64,000 bases of DNA from positions 6,575,001 to 6,639,000 of the forward strand of contig NZ_JARUBN010000001.1 in NCBI RefSeq assembly GCF_029626265.1, written 5' to 3'. The notes beneath the pieces are model-generated. The model saw only the letters and a list, made by a program, of their open reading frames with translations, was not told the DNA's origin and made no database searches. Numbering within the stretch: position 1 is the first letter of the stretch; each line of letters starts with the position of its first letter. The DNA is from Micromonospora sp. WMMD1102 (lineage in GTDB: Bacteria > Actinomycetota > Actinomycetes > Mycobacteriales > Micromonosporaceae). Made by a program: the position numbers and the translations under genes. Below are positions 19,503 to 27,893 of the stretch, piece by piece.

Positions 19503-20249
19503 TCAGACGCGCTGCCAGAGCGCCGGTACGTTCGGCGGCTCCCAGCCGGCGATCGCGGTGTGCGCCTGGCGGCAGCGGTACGTCGCACCGCCGTAGGTCA
19601 CCTGGCTGCCGACCGAGTACGCCGTACCGGCCCGCCAGGTTCCGCCGGCCGGCGGCGGGGCGGTGGTGGCCGGCGGCGGGGTCGGGCTGTTGGTCCGGGT
19701 GGGGGTGGGGTTCGGGTTGGGGTTGCCGCTCCCGCCACCGATCTGGAGGTCGACGCAGACGTAGAACGCGTTCGCGGTGTCGGCGACGTTCCAGATCGCC
19801 AGCAGCTTCTGCCGGCCGCTGCGACCGCCCAGGTTCACGCTGTGCGAGACGGTGGCACCGGGCTGCCGGCCGCCGTCGTCGAAGACGGCGATCCGGGAGT
19901 TGCCGATGTAGTACTCCCAGGTGCTGGTGGCGTGCCGGGCGGTGAGTACCCAGTTGAAGTTGACCGTCTGGCCGACCGAGGTGGCCGGCCAGGGCCGGCT
20001 GTCGTCGTTGAGCACCGAGAAGTGCCCGATGTTGGCGTGGCAGCTGCGCAGCCCCTTCGGGCCCTCCACGCTCTGCGGCTCCCACTGGATCTGGCCGCAG
20101 TCGAAGGACACCGCCCGCTGCGCACAGAGCGCCTGCCGGCTCGGTGGTGAGGAGATGTAGCCGTGCGCCTGGGCGGCCTGCGGGGCGACGAGGAGGGCGG
20201 AGACGACGGTCGCCACCGTCGTGACCGCCAGGACCACGGTTCTTCGCAT
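19503..20249 (-). CDS. AA10 lytic polysaccharide monooxygenase with C-terminal carbohydrate-binding module
   Basis: This secreted copper enzyme oxidatively cleaves chitin or cellulose. It has 248 residues. The signal peptide is residues 1-28 (ending APQAAQA) and leaves His29 as the mature N-terminus (HGYISSPPSRQALC), the first ligand of the copper histidine brace. The second is His106 in NWVLTARHATSTWEYYIG. Cys pairs suit disulfides. A Pro/Thr/Asn linker at about 175-200 leads to a CBM5/12-type module (GTWRAGTAYSVGSQVTYGGA, then YRCRQAHTAIAGWEPPNVPA) with exposed Trp. The ATG is preceded by AAAGGAG. Substrate preference, chitin or cellulose, cannot be fixed by eye; the CBM favours chitin. Confidence 0.94.
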   Translation of the reverse strand: MRRTVVLAVTTVATVVSALLVAPQAAQAHGYISSPPSRQALCAQRAVSFDCGQIQWEPQSVEGPKGLRSCHANIGHFSVLNDDSRPWPATSVGQTVNFNWVLTARHATSTWEYYIGNSRIAVFDDGGRQPGATVSHSVNLGGRSGRQKLLAIWNVADTANAFYVCVDLQIGGGSGNPNPNPTPTRTNSPTPPPATTAPPPAGGTWRAGTAYSVGSQVTYGGATYRCRQAHTAIAGWEPPNVPALWQRV

Positions 20250-20284
20250 CGTGGGCTCCTTTACTGCATCGGGAAGGTCTCTTC

Positions 20285-20320
20285 AACATAAGAGAAAGAT
20301 TGTTAACAGTAAATACTCAC
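20285..20320 (-). promoter_or_regulatory. AT-rich promoter/operator region of the LPMO gene
   Basis: This is one of the few AT-rich patches in the window. It contains the 8-bp palindrome TGTTAACA within GATTGTTAACAGTAAAT and lies about 40-70 nt before the LPMO start. It probably holds the promoter and perhaps a repressor site. The divergent surface-protein gene starts at 20508. Confidence 0.4.
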
Positions 20321-20507
20321 CGGCAACATTCGTCGATGGATTGCCACGCCGGTCGCCGGTGGCCCACCGCCACCCGGCACCGGTCGCGGGGTGTCGGCCA
20401 GCCGACACGATGCGGGGTGCAACCGGTCTTCGGGCGGCGACGTGTCTTGGCCGCAACACGAAACGGGGGGACCGTCCACCCGTCCAATGTGGAGTTGGAG
20501 GACAGTC

Positions 20508-21467
20508 ATGACCATCAGCAGGAGCCGCCGGCTGGCGGCCGGCGCACTCGGCGCCGCCACCGCGCTCGCCACTCTCGCCATGGCACCGGCGGCACAGGCC
20601 GGGACCCGGGACGGCCAGCCGCCGGCGTACCGGGACACCTCGGTCACGGTCGGCCGGCTCGTGCTGGAGCCGACCGAGCGCGGCTACCGGGGCAGCGTGC
20701 CGCTTACCGTCTCCTACCGGGGCCGGGGCAGCGCCGACCTCCAGGTGACCGTCGCCGAGCCGGTGGCCGGCGCCTTCGCCGACATCGACACCGACCTGCC
20801 GTGCTGGTTCGGGACCCGTCCCGGCGAGCTGCGCCGGGACATCCACTGTGGCGCGTCGGCGATCCGGGGCGGCGAGCACCGGACGTACACGATCGACTTC
20901 GAGGTGCTGACCAGCACCCGGGCGTACCCGATGTCGGTCGACGGCGGTGCGGTGACCGTGCAGACCAGGGACGCGCAGCCGGCGACCGTGACCGACAGCT
21001 TCCAGACGCTGTTCCGGTCCACCACCGGGTCGCTGCGCGACCCCCGGCCGTACGTGCAGGACACCCGGACCGACGCGAGCGTCACCGCCGGGGCCGCCAC
21101 CCTGGTACGCCAGCCCGACGGCAGCTACCTCGGCCGGGTCCCGGTGACCGTCCGGTACGGCGGCGACGCCCCGCACGACATGCTCCAGGTCGAGACGCAA
21201 CTCCCGGCCGGGGTGCAGCTGCGCGGCATCGAGCCGGGCGCCGTCTGTGCGGGGACCTGGTGCGAGGTGCCGGGCGGCAGGTTCATGCCCGGCGAGGAGC
21301 GGTCGGTTGAGGTACTGGTCGGCGCTCCGGCCGGCACCGCCCCCGGCGACCTGGGCACCGGCTCGATCCGGCTGCACGCCGGTTTCTTGTTCACCGAGCT
21401 GTCCGACGTGGACCCGTCGGACAACACCGCCGGCTTCGCGGTCACCGCCGTTGACGGCGCTGCCTAG
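20508..21467 (+). CDS. Secreted two-domain surface protein (DUF11/CARDB-like)
   Basis: The 319-residue protein has a Tat/Sec-like signal peptide (MTISRSRRLAAGALGAATAL, cleavage near AQAGTRD). Two similar beta-rich domains follow, one beginning SVTVGRLVLEPTERGYRGSV and one SVTAGAATLVRQPDGSYLGR, each continuing with P(L/V)TV.YRG or RYGG and ending in an acidic-strand motif. The layout resembles CARDB/DUF11 adhesion-type beta sandwiches. Each half has a Cys pair. There is no anchor or LPXTG. The start ATG at 20508 follows GGAGGA. The related extracellular domain at 22206 and the sigma factor between them suggest one functional group. Confidence 0.7.
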   Translation: MTISRSRRLAAGALGAATALATLAMAPAAQAGTRDGQPPAYRDTSVTVGRLVLEPTERGYRGSVPLTVSYRGRGSADLQVTVAEPVAGAFADIDTDLPCWFGTRPGELRRDIHCGASAIRGGEHRTYTIDFEVLTSTRAYPMSVDGGAVTVQTRDAQPATVTDSFQTLFRSTTGSLRDPRPYVQDTRTDASVTAGAATLVRQPDGSYLGRVPVTVRYGGDAPHDMLQVETQLPAGVQLRGIEPGAVCAGTWCEVPGGRFMPGEERSVEVLVGAPAGTAPGDLGTGSIRLHAGFLFTELSDVDPSDNTAGFAVTAVDGAA

Positions 21468-21587
21468 CATGTCGGTCGTCGACGCCCGGCCCCTGACCTT
21501 CCAGGGGCCGGGCGGCTCCCTCCTGGCCACCCGGTCGGTCAACCGGTGGGCAGGGCGGGCACACGGAACAGCCACGGGGAGACGGGT

Positions 21588-22204
21588 GTGCAGGCAGCGG
21601 AGTCGGGGCCACGGTTCGACGACGTCTACCGGGCCCACTTCCAGCCGCTTGTCGTCCAGCTGTTCGCGTACGTCGGTGACATGACCGAGGCACAGGACCT
21701 GGTGCAGGAGGCGTTCAGCCGCGCCTGGCCGCGCTGGGACCGGATCGCCCGGTACGAGGACCCGGTCGCCTGGGTCCGCCGGGTCGCCTGGAACACCGCC
21801 ACCAGCCGGTGGCGCCGGCTGCGTACCGCCCGGAGATATCTGGAGCGGCAGCGGCCGGAGAACGTACCCGGTCCCGGCCCGGACCGGGTGGCCCTGGCGG
21901 CGGCGCTGGCGACCCTGCCGCCGAACCAGCGCCGGGCCGTGGTGCTGCACCACCTGGCGGACCTCTCCATCAGCGAGATCGCCCTGGAGTGCGAGGTGGC
22001 CCCGGCACGGTCAAATCCTGGCTGCACCGGGGGCGGATCGCGCTGGCCGCCCGACTCGGCGACACTGCTCGGGACGGCACGGACTCCCGGTCGGCTGGCA
22101 CGGACTCCCGATCGGGTGGCACGGACTCCCGATCCGGTGGCACGGCCGGCAGGTCCGGCGGCCGGAAACCGACGGAGCCGACCGGTCGGATGGAGGTGAG
22201 CTGA
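21588..22204 (+). pseudogene. ECF-type (SigE-like) RNA polymerase sigma factor, frameshifted in region 4
   Basis: The GTG at 21588 (GGGGAGACGGGT upstream) opens a sigma-70 family protein. Region 2 is intact: FDDVYRAHFQPLVVQLFAY, DMTEAQDLVQEAFSRAWPRW and VAWVRRVAWNTATSRWRR. Region 4 begins LATLPPNQRRAVVLHHLADL, then SISEIALECEVA. At the CCCC run at 22000-22003 the frame breaks: the expected recognition helix GTVKSWLHRGRIALAARLG continues in the +1 frame to a stop at 22204, whereas the open frame gives an unrelated tail to 22199. One missing C would explain it. The tail has three TDSRSGG-type repeats. It is followed at once by its likely partner at 22206. It could be a real decay event or a sequence error. 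Confidence 0.8.
22076..22138. repeat. Three 21-bp tandem repeats in the sigma-factor tail
   Basis: Three adjacent 21-bp units (22076-22096, 22097-22117, 22118-22138) share GGCACGGACTCCCG. In the restored frame they encode GTDSRSA, GTDSRSG and GTDSRSG. Confidence 0.85.
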
Positions 22205-22205
22205 G

Positions 22206-23081
22206 GTGGCGGAGCTGGACCCGGCGACCAACCGCCGGCTCGACGCGGCCTTCGCCGACTTCCGGGCCGAGGCGCTGGACCGGATGACGAGCGGAGATCC
22301 GGACGCCCCCCGGCGGATCGCCTACCGGCGCACCCGCAACCGGATGGCCGCCACCGGGGCGCTCGCGCTGGCCGTGGTGGCCGGCAGCCTGGTCGGCGTA
22401 CTCGGCCTGCCCGGTGTCGAACGGTCCGACCCGCCGGTCGCCGAGACCCCCAACCCGACCGCCGCGCCGACGGGCGCCGCGCCGTCGGCCGCCCCCTCCG
22501 GCTCTCCCACGCCGAGCGGCACCCCCAGCCCGAGCGCCACGCCCAGCCCGACGGTGTCGCCGACCGCCCCGGCCACCCCGGTCGGCCCGCCGCCGACCCG
22601 CCCGCCCGACCAGGGCCAGGCTCCCGACCCCGGACCGGCCGAGCCGTCCCGGCCGACGGACCTGGTGCTGACCGGCCCGTCCGAGGTGACCCTCACCCCG
22701 GTCGACGGGAGATACAGCGGCAGCATCCCGATCGCCATCCGCAACCAGGGCGAGCAGCCGTACGACGCGAACGCCCTGATCGTGGTGGAGCCGCTGGAGG
22801 TGCGGACCCGCACCGACGGCAGCGAGTTCGGCGCCTGCTGGTACACCGACGAGAACAACGAGACCCGCACCAACGAGTGCACCGGGTTCCGCACCGTCCC
22901 GTCCGGCGGCTCCCAGACCACCGCCCTGACCCTCTTCGTCGACGTGGCGCCGGCACCGGGCACCCGGACGATCGAGGGCTACCGGATGACCATCCGCAGC
23001 AACCTGGACGGCAGGCTGCTGACCGACCGGACGCCCGGCAACAACACCATCGAGGTACGCCTCCGGCTGGTCGGCGACTGA
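22206..23081 (+). CDS. One-pass membrane protein with Pro-rich linker and CARDB-like exterior domain (possible anti-sigma partner)
   Basis: The 291-residue protein has a cytoplasmic part at 1-48 (DPATNRRLDAAFADFRAEAL), one membrane helix at about 49-70 (GALALAVVAGSLVGVLGLPG), a 75-residue Pro/Ser/Thr stalk and an extracellular beta domain (LTGPSEVTLTPVDGRYSGSI onward, with CWYTDE and NECTGF cysteines). The beta domain matches the modules of the 20508 protein. Position directly after the sigma factor (start 2 nt past its restored stop) and the topology are those of anti-sigma factors, but no ZAS His/Cys motif is present. Regulation of the sigma factor is therefore inference. Confidence 0.7.
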   Translation: MAELDPATNRRLDAAFADFRAEALDRMTSGDPDAPRRIAYRRTRNRMAATGALALAVVAGSLVGVLGLPGVERSDPPVAETPNPTAAPTGAAPSAAPSGSPTPSGTPSPSATPSPTVSPTAPATPVGPPPTRPPDQGQAPDPGPAEPSRPTDLVLTGPSEVTLTPVDGRYSGSIPIAIRNQGEQPYDANALIVVEPLEVRTRTDGSEFGACWYTDENNETRTNECTGFRTVPSGGSQTTALTLFVDVAPAPGTRTIEGYRMTIRSNLDGRLLTDRTPGNNTIEVRLRLVGD

Positions 23082-23160
23082 GCTGACCGGCGAGGGCCAG
23101 GGCGGCGGCGGTCCCGTCCCCGGTGCCCGCCGGTCGGCTCGGCCGGCACCGGACCGCAGA

Positions 23161-24627
23161 TCAGTAGCCGGGGCGTTGCAGCAGGCCGAGGAACTCCGCC
23201 AGCAGCGCCTCCCGGACCGGGACCGGCGCCGCGTCCAGCAGGGTGTTGACCGGGGCCATCCGCTCCGGCGGACGGCCGGCGGCCGGGTCCAGGCCCAGCC
23301 CGCCGGCCACCCCGGCGACCAGCTCCGGGGTGAGCGACTCGGGCCTCAGCGTGTCGAGGACGCCCAGCAGTTCGGCGGGAAGCGCGACCGGGCCGGCCGA
23401 GCGGGCGTCCGCCACCGCCGCCCGCAGGTCCGCGCCGAACTCCGGCACCCGGGGCGCCACCGAGGCGGTCACCGAGAGGTGGATGCTGGCCGGCAGGCCG
23501 GCGTACGAGAGCTGGGGCTGGGTGTGCCAGCCACGCCGGGTCAGCTCGTCGGCCAGGACGAACAGGTCCAGCCCCGGATCGGTGCTGGTGAAGCAGACCA
23601 CCGTCGACTCCGGCTCGGTGACCAGTCGCAGGCCGTCCACCGCGGAGACCGCGCCGGCCAGTCCGCGTACCGCCGTCAGGGTCTGCTCGGCAAGCGTCAG
23701 ATAGCCGGCGTCGCCGAGGTGCCGCAGCGTGGCGTACGCGGCGGCGATCGGCCCACCGGACCGGGTGGACGAGAGCACCGGGTTCACCATCGTGTAGCCG
23801 GGCCAGCCGGCGAACGCGAAGTACTGCGGCCGGCGCAGCCCCGGGTCCCGGTGCAGCAGCACCGAGACGCCCTTCGGGGTGTACGCGTACTTGTGCAGGT
23901 CCACCGAGATCGAGGTGACCCCGGGCAACCCGAAGTCGAACGGCGGCACCGGCACGCCGAGCCGGCGCAGGTAGGGCAGGACCCAGCCGCCGAAGCAGGC
24001 GTCCACGTGGCAGCGCACCCCGGCCGTGGCGGCCAGCTCGGCGATCTCGGCCACCGGGTCCAGCACCCCGTACGGGTACGACGGCGCCGAGCAGGCCACG
24101 AGTACGGTCTCCGGGCCGATCGCCGCCGCCACGTCCCCAGGTGCGGGGCGGAGCGTCTCCGCCGACACCGGCACCTGGTCGAGGGCGACCCCGAGCAGGT
24201 GCGCCGCCTTGGCGAACGCCGCGTGCCCGCTGGTCGGCACCACCAGCCGGGGCCGGGCCACCTCCGGCCGGGCGTCCCGGGCCGCCTTGACGGCCAGGAT
24301 CAGCGACTCGGTGCCGCCACCGGTGACGCTGCCGGCGACCTCCGGCGCCGCCGTCCCCGGCCCGCCGCCGAGCAGCCGGGCGGCGGCGCCGACGAGTGCG
24401 TTCTCCAGGGCCAGCAGGGACGGGAAGGCGGTCGGGTCCAGCCCGTTGACGTGTGCCGCCAGCGCGTGCGCCGCGTTCGCCAGCTCGTCCAGCCCGGCGA
24501 CCGCCGGGTCGTAGACGTAGGCGAAGAGCCGGCCGCCGTGCGTCGGCAGGTCCGCGGCGCGCAGGTCGCCCAGCTCGGCAAGCACCTTGTCCGCGGGTAC
24601 GCCCACCGGCGGCAACGCGTCGATCAT
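23161..24627 (-). CDS. PLP-dependent group II decarboxylase/lyase
   Basis: This aspartate aminotransferase-fold enzyme of about 488 residues belongs to the pyridoxal-dependent decarboxylase family (glutamate/tyrosine decarboxylase and sphingosine-phosphate lyase types). PLP-site features are VTGGGTESLILAVKAARDA (phosphate loop), VRCHVDACFGGWVLPYLRR (His-x-Asp-Ala binding the ring), and SVDLHKYAYTPKGVSVLLHR, where Lys after His forms the Schiff base. The acidic or aromatic substrate cannot be told. The ATG at 24627 gives a normal N-terminus. It lies tail to tail with the surface protein at 22206, with a GntR mini-regulator upstream. Confidence 0.87.
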   Translation of the reverse strand: MIDALPPVGVPADKVLAELGDLRAADLPTHGGRLFAYVYDPAVAGLDELANAAHALAAHVNGLDPTAFPSLLALENALVGAAARLLGGGPGTAAPEVAGSVTGGGTESLILAVKAARDARPEVARPRLVVPTSGHAAFAKAAHLLGVALDQVPVSAETLRPAPGDVAAAIGPETVLVACSAPSYPYGVLDPVAEIAELAATAGVRCHVDACFGGWVLPYLRRLGVPVPPFDFGLPGVTSISVDLHKYAYTPKGVSVLLHRDPGLRRPQYFAFAGWPGYTMVNPVLSSTRSGGPIAAAYATLRHLGDAGYLTLAEQTLTAVRGLAGAVSAVDGLRLVTEPESTVVCFTSTDPGLDLFVLADELTRRGWHTQPQLSYAGLPASIHLSVTASVAPRVPEFGADLRAAVADARSAGPVALPAELLGVLDTLRPESLTPELVAGVAGGLGLDPAAGRPPERMAPVNTLLDAAPVPVREALLAEFLGLLQRPGY

Positions 24628-24714
24628 GGCGGCCACCGTAACAGTCGTAACGACCCCGTCGACCCCCTTGTGACCTGCGACCACGGCACGATTCCCTGCC
24701 GTGGTGCCGGCCGC

Positions 24715-24933
24715 TCAGCGCTCCCGGACGTACACGCCGACGCCGGGCAGCGTCTCGGTGATGCCCTTGGCGCGGAGGTTCTGCATGGCCCGGTCGATGA
24801 CCGGCTCCGTGACGCCGTAATGCTCGATCAACTCTCGTCGGCTGGGCAGCCGGGAGCCGGGCGGAAACTCTCCCGCCTCGATCCGCTTCTCCAGGTCGTC
24901 AGCTATTTCCTCGTAGCGGTAACGCGGTGGCAC
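24715..24933 (-). CDS. Minimal GntR-type winged-helix regulator
   Basis: The 72-residue protein is only a winged helix-turn-helix: YRYEEIADDLEKRIEAGEFP, GSRLPSRRELIEHYGVTEP, VIDRAMQNLRAKGITE and a wing ending GVGVYVRER. This is the GntR DNA-binding domain without an effector domain. The GTG at 24933 has GGAGGG 6 nt upstream. Such short GntR proteins are common in actinomycetes and often act as multimers or partner with other proteins. It lies just upstream, on the same strand, of the PLP enzyme and could regulate it. Confidence 0.85.
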   Translation of the reverse strand: MPPRYRYEEIADDLEKRIEAGEFPPGSRLPSRRELIEHYGVTEPVIDRAMQNLRAKGITETLPGVGVYVRER

Positions 24934-25121
24934 GGTGATCCCTCCGGTCGGCACCTACAGGAAATCACCAAAGGGAAGCCATTGACTACCCAACGCTAGC
25001 TGTGGGAAGTTCGACAGCAGCCTCCTCCGGTCGGCAAACCAGGTGGGGCGGAAGGCGGTCCGGCTACGCGACGTAGGGCTCCGTGGCCGGACCTGCCGTC
25101 TGGCGGCGAAGGAGGACGCGG

Positions 25122-25397
25122 GTGTTCAGCGACGACCTACCGCAGCAGCCCGTGCCACTGACGAACCCTGGACCGGTACCCGTGCCGGAGTCCGTCGAAC
25201 GGGCCGAGATGCGCAGCGTGCTCCTGCGCCACGTCAGCAGCGGCGGCAACTGCCGGTCGTGCGGCAGGCCGCCGGATCACACCGGAATGTGCTGGGCCGC
25301 CAGGGTGGCGTACGAACGGCTCACCAGCGACTGGGGAAGCGACCCGGCTACCGCTCCGGCTCGGCGGCCGACGCCGCCGCCAGCCGCTCCGGGGTGA
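25122..25397 (+). CDS. Small Cys-containing protein (CX2CX9C), second member
   Basis: A GTG at 25122 with GAAGGAGG just upstream opens 91 residues. After a Pro-rich start comes a helix (ERAEMRSVLLRHVSSGG), then CRSCGRPPDHTGMC and another helix (WAARVAYERLTSDW). The Cys spacing and flanking helices match the protein at 11170-11508. The last 50 bp overlap the 3' end of the convergent symporter gene. Function unknown; zinc binding is plausible with three Cys and a nearby His. Confidence 0.6.
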   Translation: MFSDDLPQQPVPLTNPGPVPVPESVERAEMRSVLLRHVSSGGNCRSCGRPPDHTGMCWAARVAYERLTSDWGSDPATAPARRPTPPPAAPG

Positions 25398-26739
25398 GGT
25401 CGTAGCCGCGCATGGCCAGCAGGGCGAGCCCGACCAGCAGCGCGGGCAGCACGGTGAAGCCGACCAGCACCCCGGCCCGCGCGGTGCCGGACTGCGCCGC
25501 CGCCTGACCGGTCGACGAGGAGACGTAGCCGGACAGTTGCAGCACCAGGCCGTAGATGCCCGGCCCGAGCGCCAACCCGAACGTCTCGCCGGCCGTCCAC
25601 ACCCCGGTGAAGACTCCCGCCTGGCGGCGGCCGGTGCGCGCGGTGTCGTACCCGATGCAGTCCGGCAGCATCGCCATCCCGAAGACCTGCTGGCCGGCGT
25701 ACCCGCAGCCGATCATCGCGACGACCAGATAGACCGCCGGGGCCGGCAGCACCGGCGCGGCGGCCAGCGCGAGCGCGCCGCCCGCGAAGATCAGCGACGC
25801 GACGGCGAACGCGCGGGGCTTGCCGAGCCGGGCACCGGCCCGGCTCCAGAGCGGCATCACCAGCAGCGCCGGACCGACGAAACAGGCGAAGAGCAGCGTC
25901 GCGCCGGTCTCCGGATCCCGCAGCACGTGTTCGGCGAAGTAGGCCACCCCGGCCAGCACGGTCGCGATCCCGGCCGCCTGCACCACGAAGCAGACCAGCA
26001 GCAGCCGGAACGGCCGGTTGGCGGCGGCGACCGCGAGCTGGGCCCGCAGGCTCGGTTCGCTGGCCAGCACCGTCCCGGCCGGCGCGGACCGGGTGCCGCG
26101 GAACGCACCGACCGCGCCGACCGCGATCAGCACCGCCACGAAGAGACCGAGCCAGCGGTGCCCGGACACGCCGTCGCCACCGGCGGCCACCACCACCGGG
26201 GCCAGCGCGCCGGAGACCAGGATGGCCAGCGCCAGCACCGCCACCCGCCAGGTCATCAGCCGGGTCCGCTCGGCGTAGTCGTCGGTCAGCTCGGCCGGCA
26301 TGGCGACGTACGGGACCTGGAAGAAGGCGAACGCGGTCGCGGTGAGCAGGAAGGCCAGCGCTACGTACCCGGCGGCGGCCGGGCCGGGCGGGAACGGCGC
26401 CGCGAAGATGGCGGCAAAGAGGACGGCGAGGGCGAGCCCGCCGCCGAGCAGGTACGGGCGGCGGGCACCCCAGCGCGACCGGGTCCGGTCCGAGATCCGC
26501 CCGGCGACCGGGTTCACCAGCACGTCCCAGGCCTTCGGCAGCAGCACCAGCAGGGCGGCCAGCCCGGCGGCCACCCCCAGGGTGTCGGTCAGGTACGGCA
26601 GCAGCACCAGGCCGGGCACCGTACCGAAGGCGCCGGTGGCCAGCGAGCCGAGGGCGTACCCGGCGTGCACCCGGCGCGGCAGGGTGGCCGGGGACGGGGA
26701 CTCGGAGGGGTCGGCGCGAGTGCCGGGCACGGCGTCCAT
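25348..26739 (-). CDS. GPH-type (MFS_2) sugar:cation symporter
   Basis: The polytopic protein has about 463 residues and 12 hydrophobic helices. Family features are LPKAWDVLVNPVAGRISDRT (helix 2-3 loop with the cation-site Asp), FFQVPYVAMPAELTDDYAER and GCGYAGQQVFGMAMLPDCIG, as in MelB/XylP-like glycoside-pentoside-hexuronide symporters. It would import a sugar or glycoside with H+ or Na+. I chose the ATG at 26739 (MDAVPGTRADPSESPSP). No glycosidase gene is adjacent, so the sugar is unknown. Its start lies about 140 bp from the broken toxin gene. Confidence 0.85.
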   Translation of the reverse strand: MDAVPGTRADPSESPSPATLPRRVHAGYALGSLATGAFGTVPGLVLLPYLTDTLGVAAGLAALLVLLPKAWDVLVNPVAGRISDRTRSRWGARRPYLLGGGLALAVLFAAIFAAPFPPGPAAAGYVALAFLLTATAFAFFQVPYVAMPAELTDDYAERTRLMTWRVAVLALAILVSGALAPVVVAAGGDGVSGHRWLGLFVAVLIAVGAVGAFRGTRSAPAGTVLASEPSLRAQLAVAAANRPFRLLLVCFVVQAAGIATVLAGVAYFAEHVLRDPETGATLLFACFVGPALLVMPLWSRAGARLGKPRAFAVASLIFAGGALALAAAPVLPAPAVYLVVAMIGCGYAGQQVFGMAMLPDCIGYDTARTGRRQAGVFTGVWTAGETFGLALGPGIYGLVLQLSGYVSSSTGQAAAQSGTARAGVLVGFTVLPALLVGLALLAMRGYDLTPERLAAASAAEPER

Positions 26740-26878
26740 GCGCCGGGATGCTATCGGTATCGATCTTGCCTGCGGGCTCCCGCTTTCGTACGGCGACGGT
26801 GGCCGATCGGTGTAACGCCGCCCGACCAAGGCGGACGGCCGGCGAAGCACCCGCGTCGGGCATGGTGGATGCGAAGTA

Positions 26879-27070
26879 TCCGAGCGCGCCTTTCAACGGG
26901 TGCTGGCGCTGATCGATCTTGCGGGGGTCACTGGTCAACGCGACCCACGCCCGGTCCAGGTTGCCGGGTATAACGGTCAGCAGTCCCTGCCACCCCTGGT
27001 ATGCCTGACGATCGGCCGCGCGGACCGTCCATGGTGTCGGTCGTGGGATCTCGGCGCCCCGTCCGGTCAC
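26879..27070 (-). pseudogene. Truncated RelE-like toxin gene
   Basis: A GTG at 27070 overlaps the antitoxin stop by 4 bp and gives about 64 residues resembling the N-terminal half of RelE/ParE-type toxins found in actinomycetes: YQGWQGLLTVIPGNLDRAWV, then LTSDPRKIDQRQHPLKGALG. In intact relatives this is followed by a beta-sheet half with W-Q-Y and R-I-W-Y; here the sequence after LKGALG is unrelated and reads through to frames over the symporter. So the catalytic half is lost, probably by a deletion that joined it to the symporter region. The family call is from pattern memory and is moderate. Confidence 0.55.
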
Positions 27071-27531
27071 GCGGCGTCCTCGCCGGGGCGGTCGATGACG
27101 GGGCCGTCGCCGTTGAATGGCCCTTGAAGTTCGCGGGCCAGGCGCGGGTCGGACCAGGCTTCGGCGGTGGACCGCCAGGAAGCGAGGTTTCGAGCGAACG
27201 GCGTCAGTAGGCCGGTATCGGCCCCAGCGACGAGATCGGAGAGGAGTTCACGGACGCAGGTGAGCCGCTCCTCGGCCGGCAGCCAGGACAGCCAGGGCAG
27301 TTCTTCAGCGAGAGCCTCTTCGGCGAGGTCGCGGTGGCGTCGAGCGAGGATCGCCAGCGATCGCGCCGCGATCCGAAGCCCGGTCGCGACGGCTTCGAAC
27401 CGCTCCACCCGAGTGAGGACCAGATTCTCCTCATCACGGCGCTCAAGGATGACGTCCGCGTCAGTCAGCGACGGGAGGACCTGTGAGGGTCCGCGAAGAA
27501 ATGAGCTGTATGGGAAGGTCTGCACTGCCAC
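27067..27531 (-). CDS. Antitoxin-like protein of a decayed toxin-antitoxin pair
   Basis: The 154-residue protein is helical and acidic. The N-terminal 55 residues (QVLPSLTDADVILERRDEEN, LVLTRVERFEAVATGLR) resemble Phd/YefM-like antitoxin starts. It continues with ARRHRDLAEEALAEELPWLS and LSDLVAGADTGLLTPFARNL, a pattern seen in actinomycete proteins paired with small RelE-like toxins. Its stop overlaps the GTG of a toxin remnant by 4 bp, the usual TA arrangement. It would bind DNA and toxin. With the toxin cut, it may be an orphan. No other function is suggested. Confidence 0.6.
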   Translation of the reverse strand: MAVQTFPYSSFLRGPSQVLPSLTDADVILERRDEENLVLTRVERFEAVATGLRIAARSLAILARRHRDLAEEALAEELPWLSWLPAEERLTCVRELLSDLVAGADTGLLTPFARNLASWRSTAEAWSDPRLARELQGPFNGDGPVIDRPGEDAA

Positions 27532-27893
27532 CTGTCAAGGTAATCTGAAGTAGTTCAGACTGGCCACCCGATCACCGGCGGTCAGTGTTGTCGGCGGCCG
27601 CCGCGAGCAAGATCGCCGTCTCGCCCGTGTCGCGGCCCAGTGCGAGCAAGCTCTGCACGAGCTGCAGCGCCTCCGGAGTGTCGGCCTTGATGTCATACAC
27701 CTCGAACGAACGCACCGTGCGCCGGTGGTAACCGTCCTGGTGGGGCCAGCCCCCGGCCGTCCTGCCCGCACTGCGGCTTGAAGCCGATCGTTGAGCCAAT
27801 CTTGAGTGTTCCGGCATCCCGCGCCGCTGTGTTCGACCAGCCGGATGCGGGATGATGCGCAACGGCTGGTACGACAGACGAGGAGCGGCCGGC
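27532..27893. other. Intergenic region with a doubtful small frame
   Basis: A minus-strand frame ending at 27572 contains SFEVYDIKADTPEALQLVQS and LLALGRDTGETAILLAAAAD, which look protein-like. It has no clear ribosome site (possible GTG at 27715) and no recognised family; it may be a gene remnant. The right part (27780-27893) must hold the promoter of the response regulator. Nothing else is recognised. Confidence 0.35.

Noticed and set aside
21588..22204. Programmed ribosomal frameshift in the sigma factor
   Set aside because: The CCCC site lacks a known slippery heptamer and no downstream pseudoknot was evident; mutation or sequencing error is simpler.
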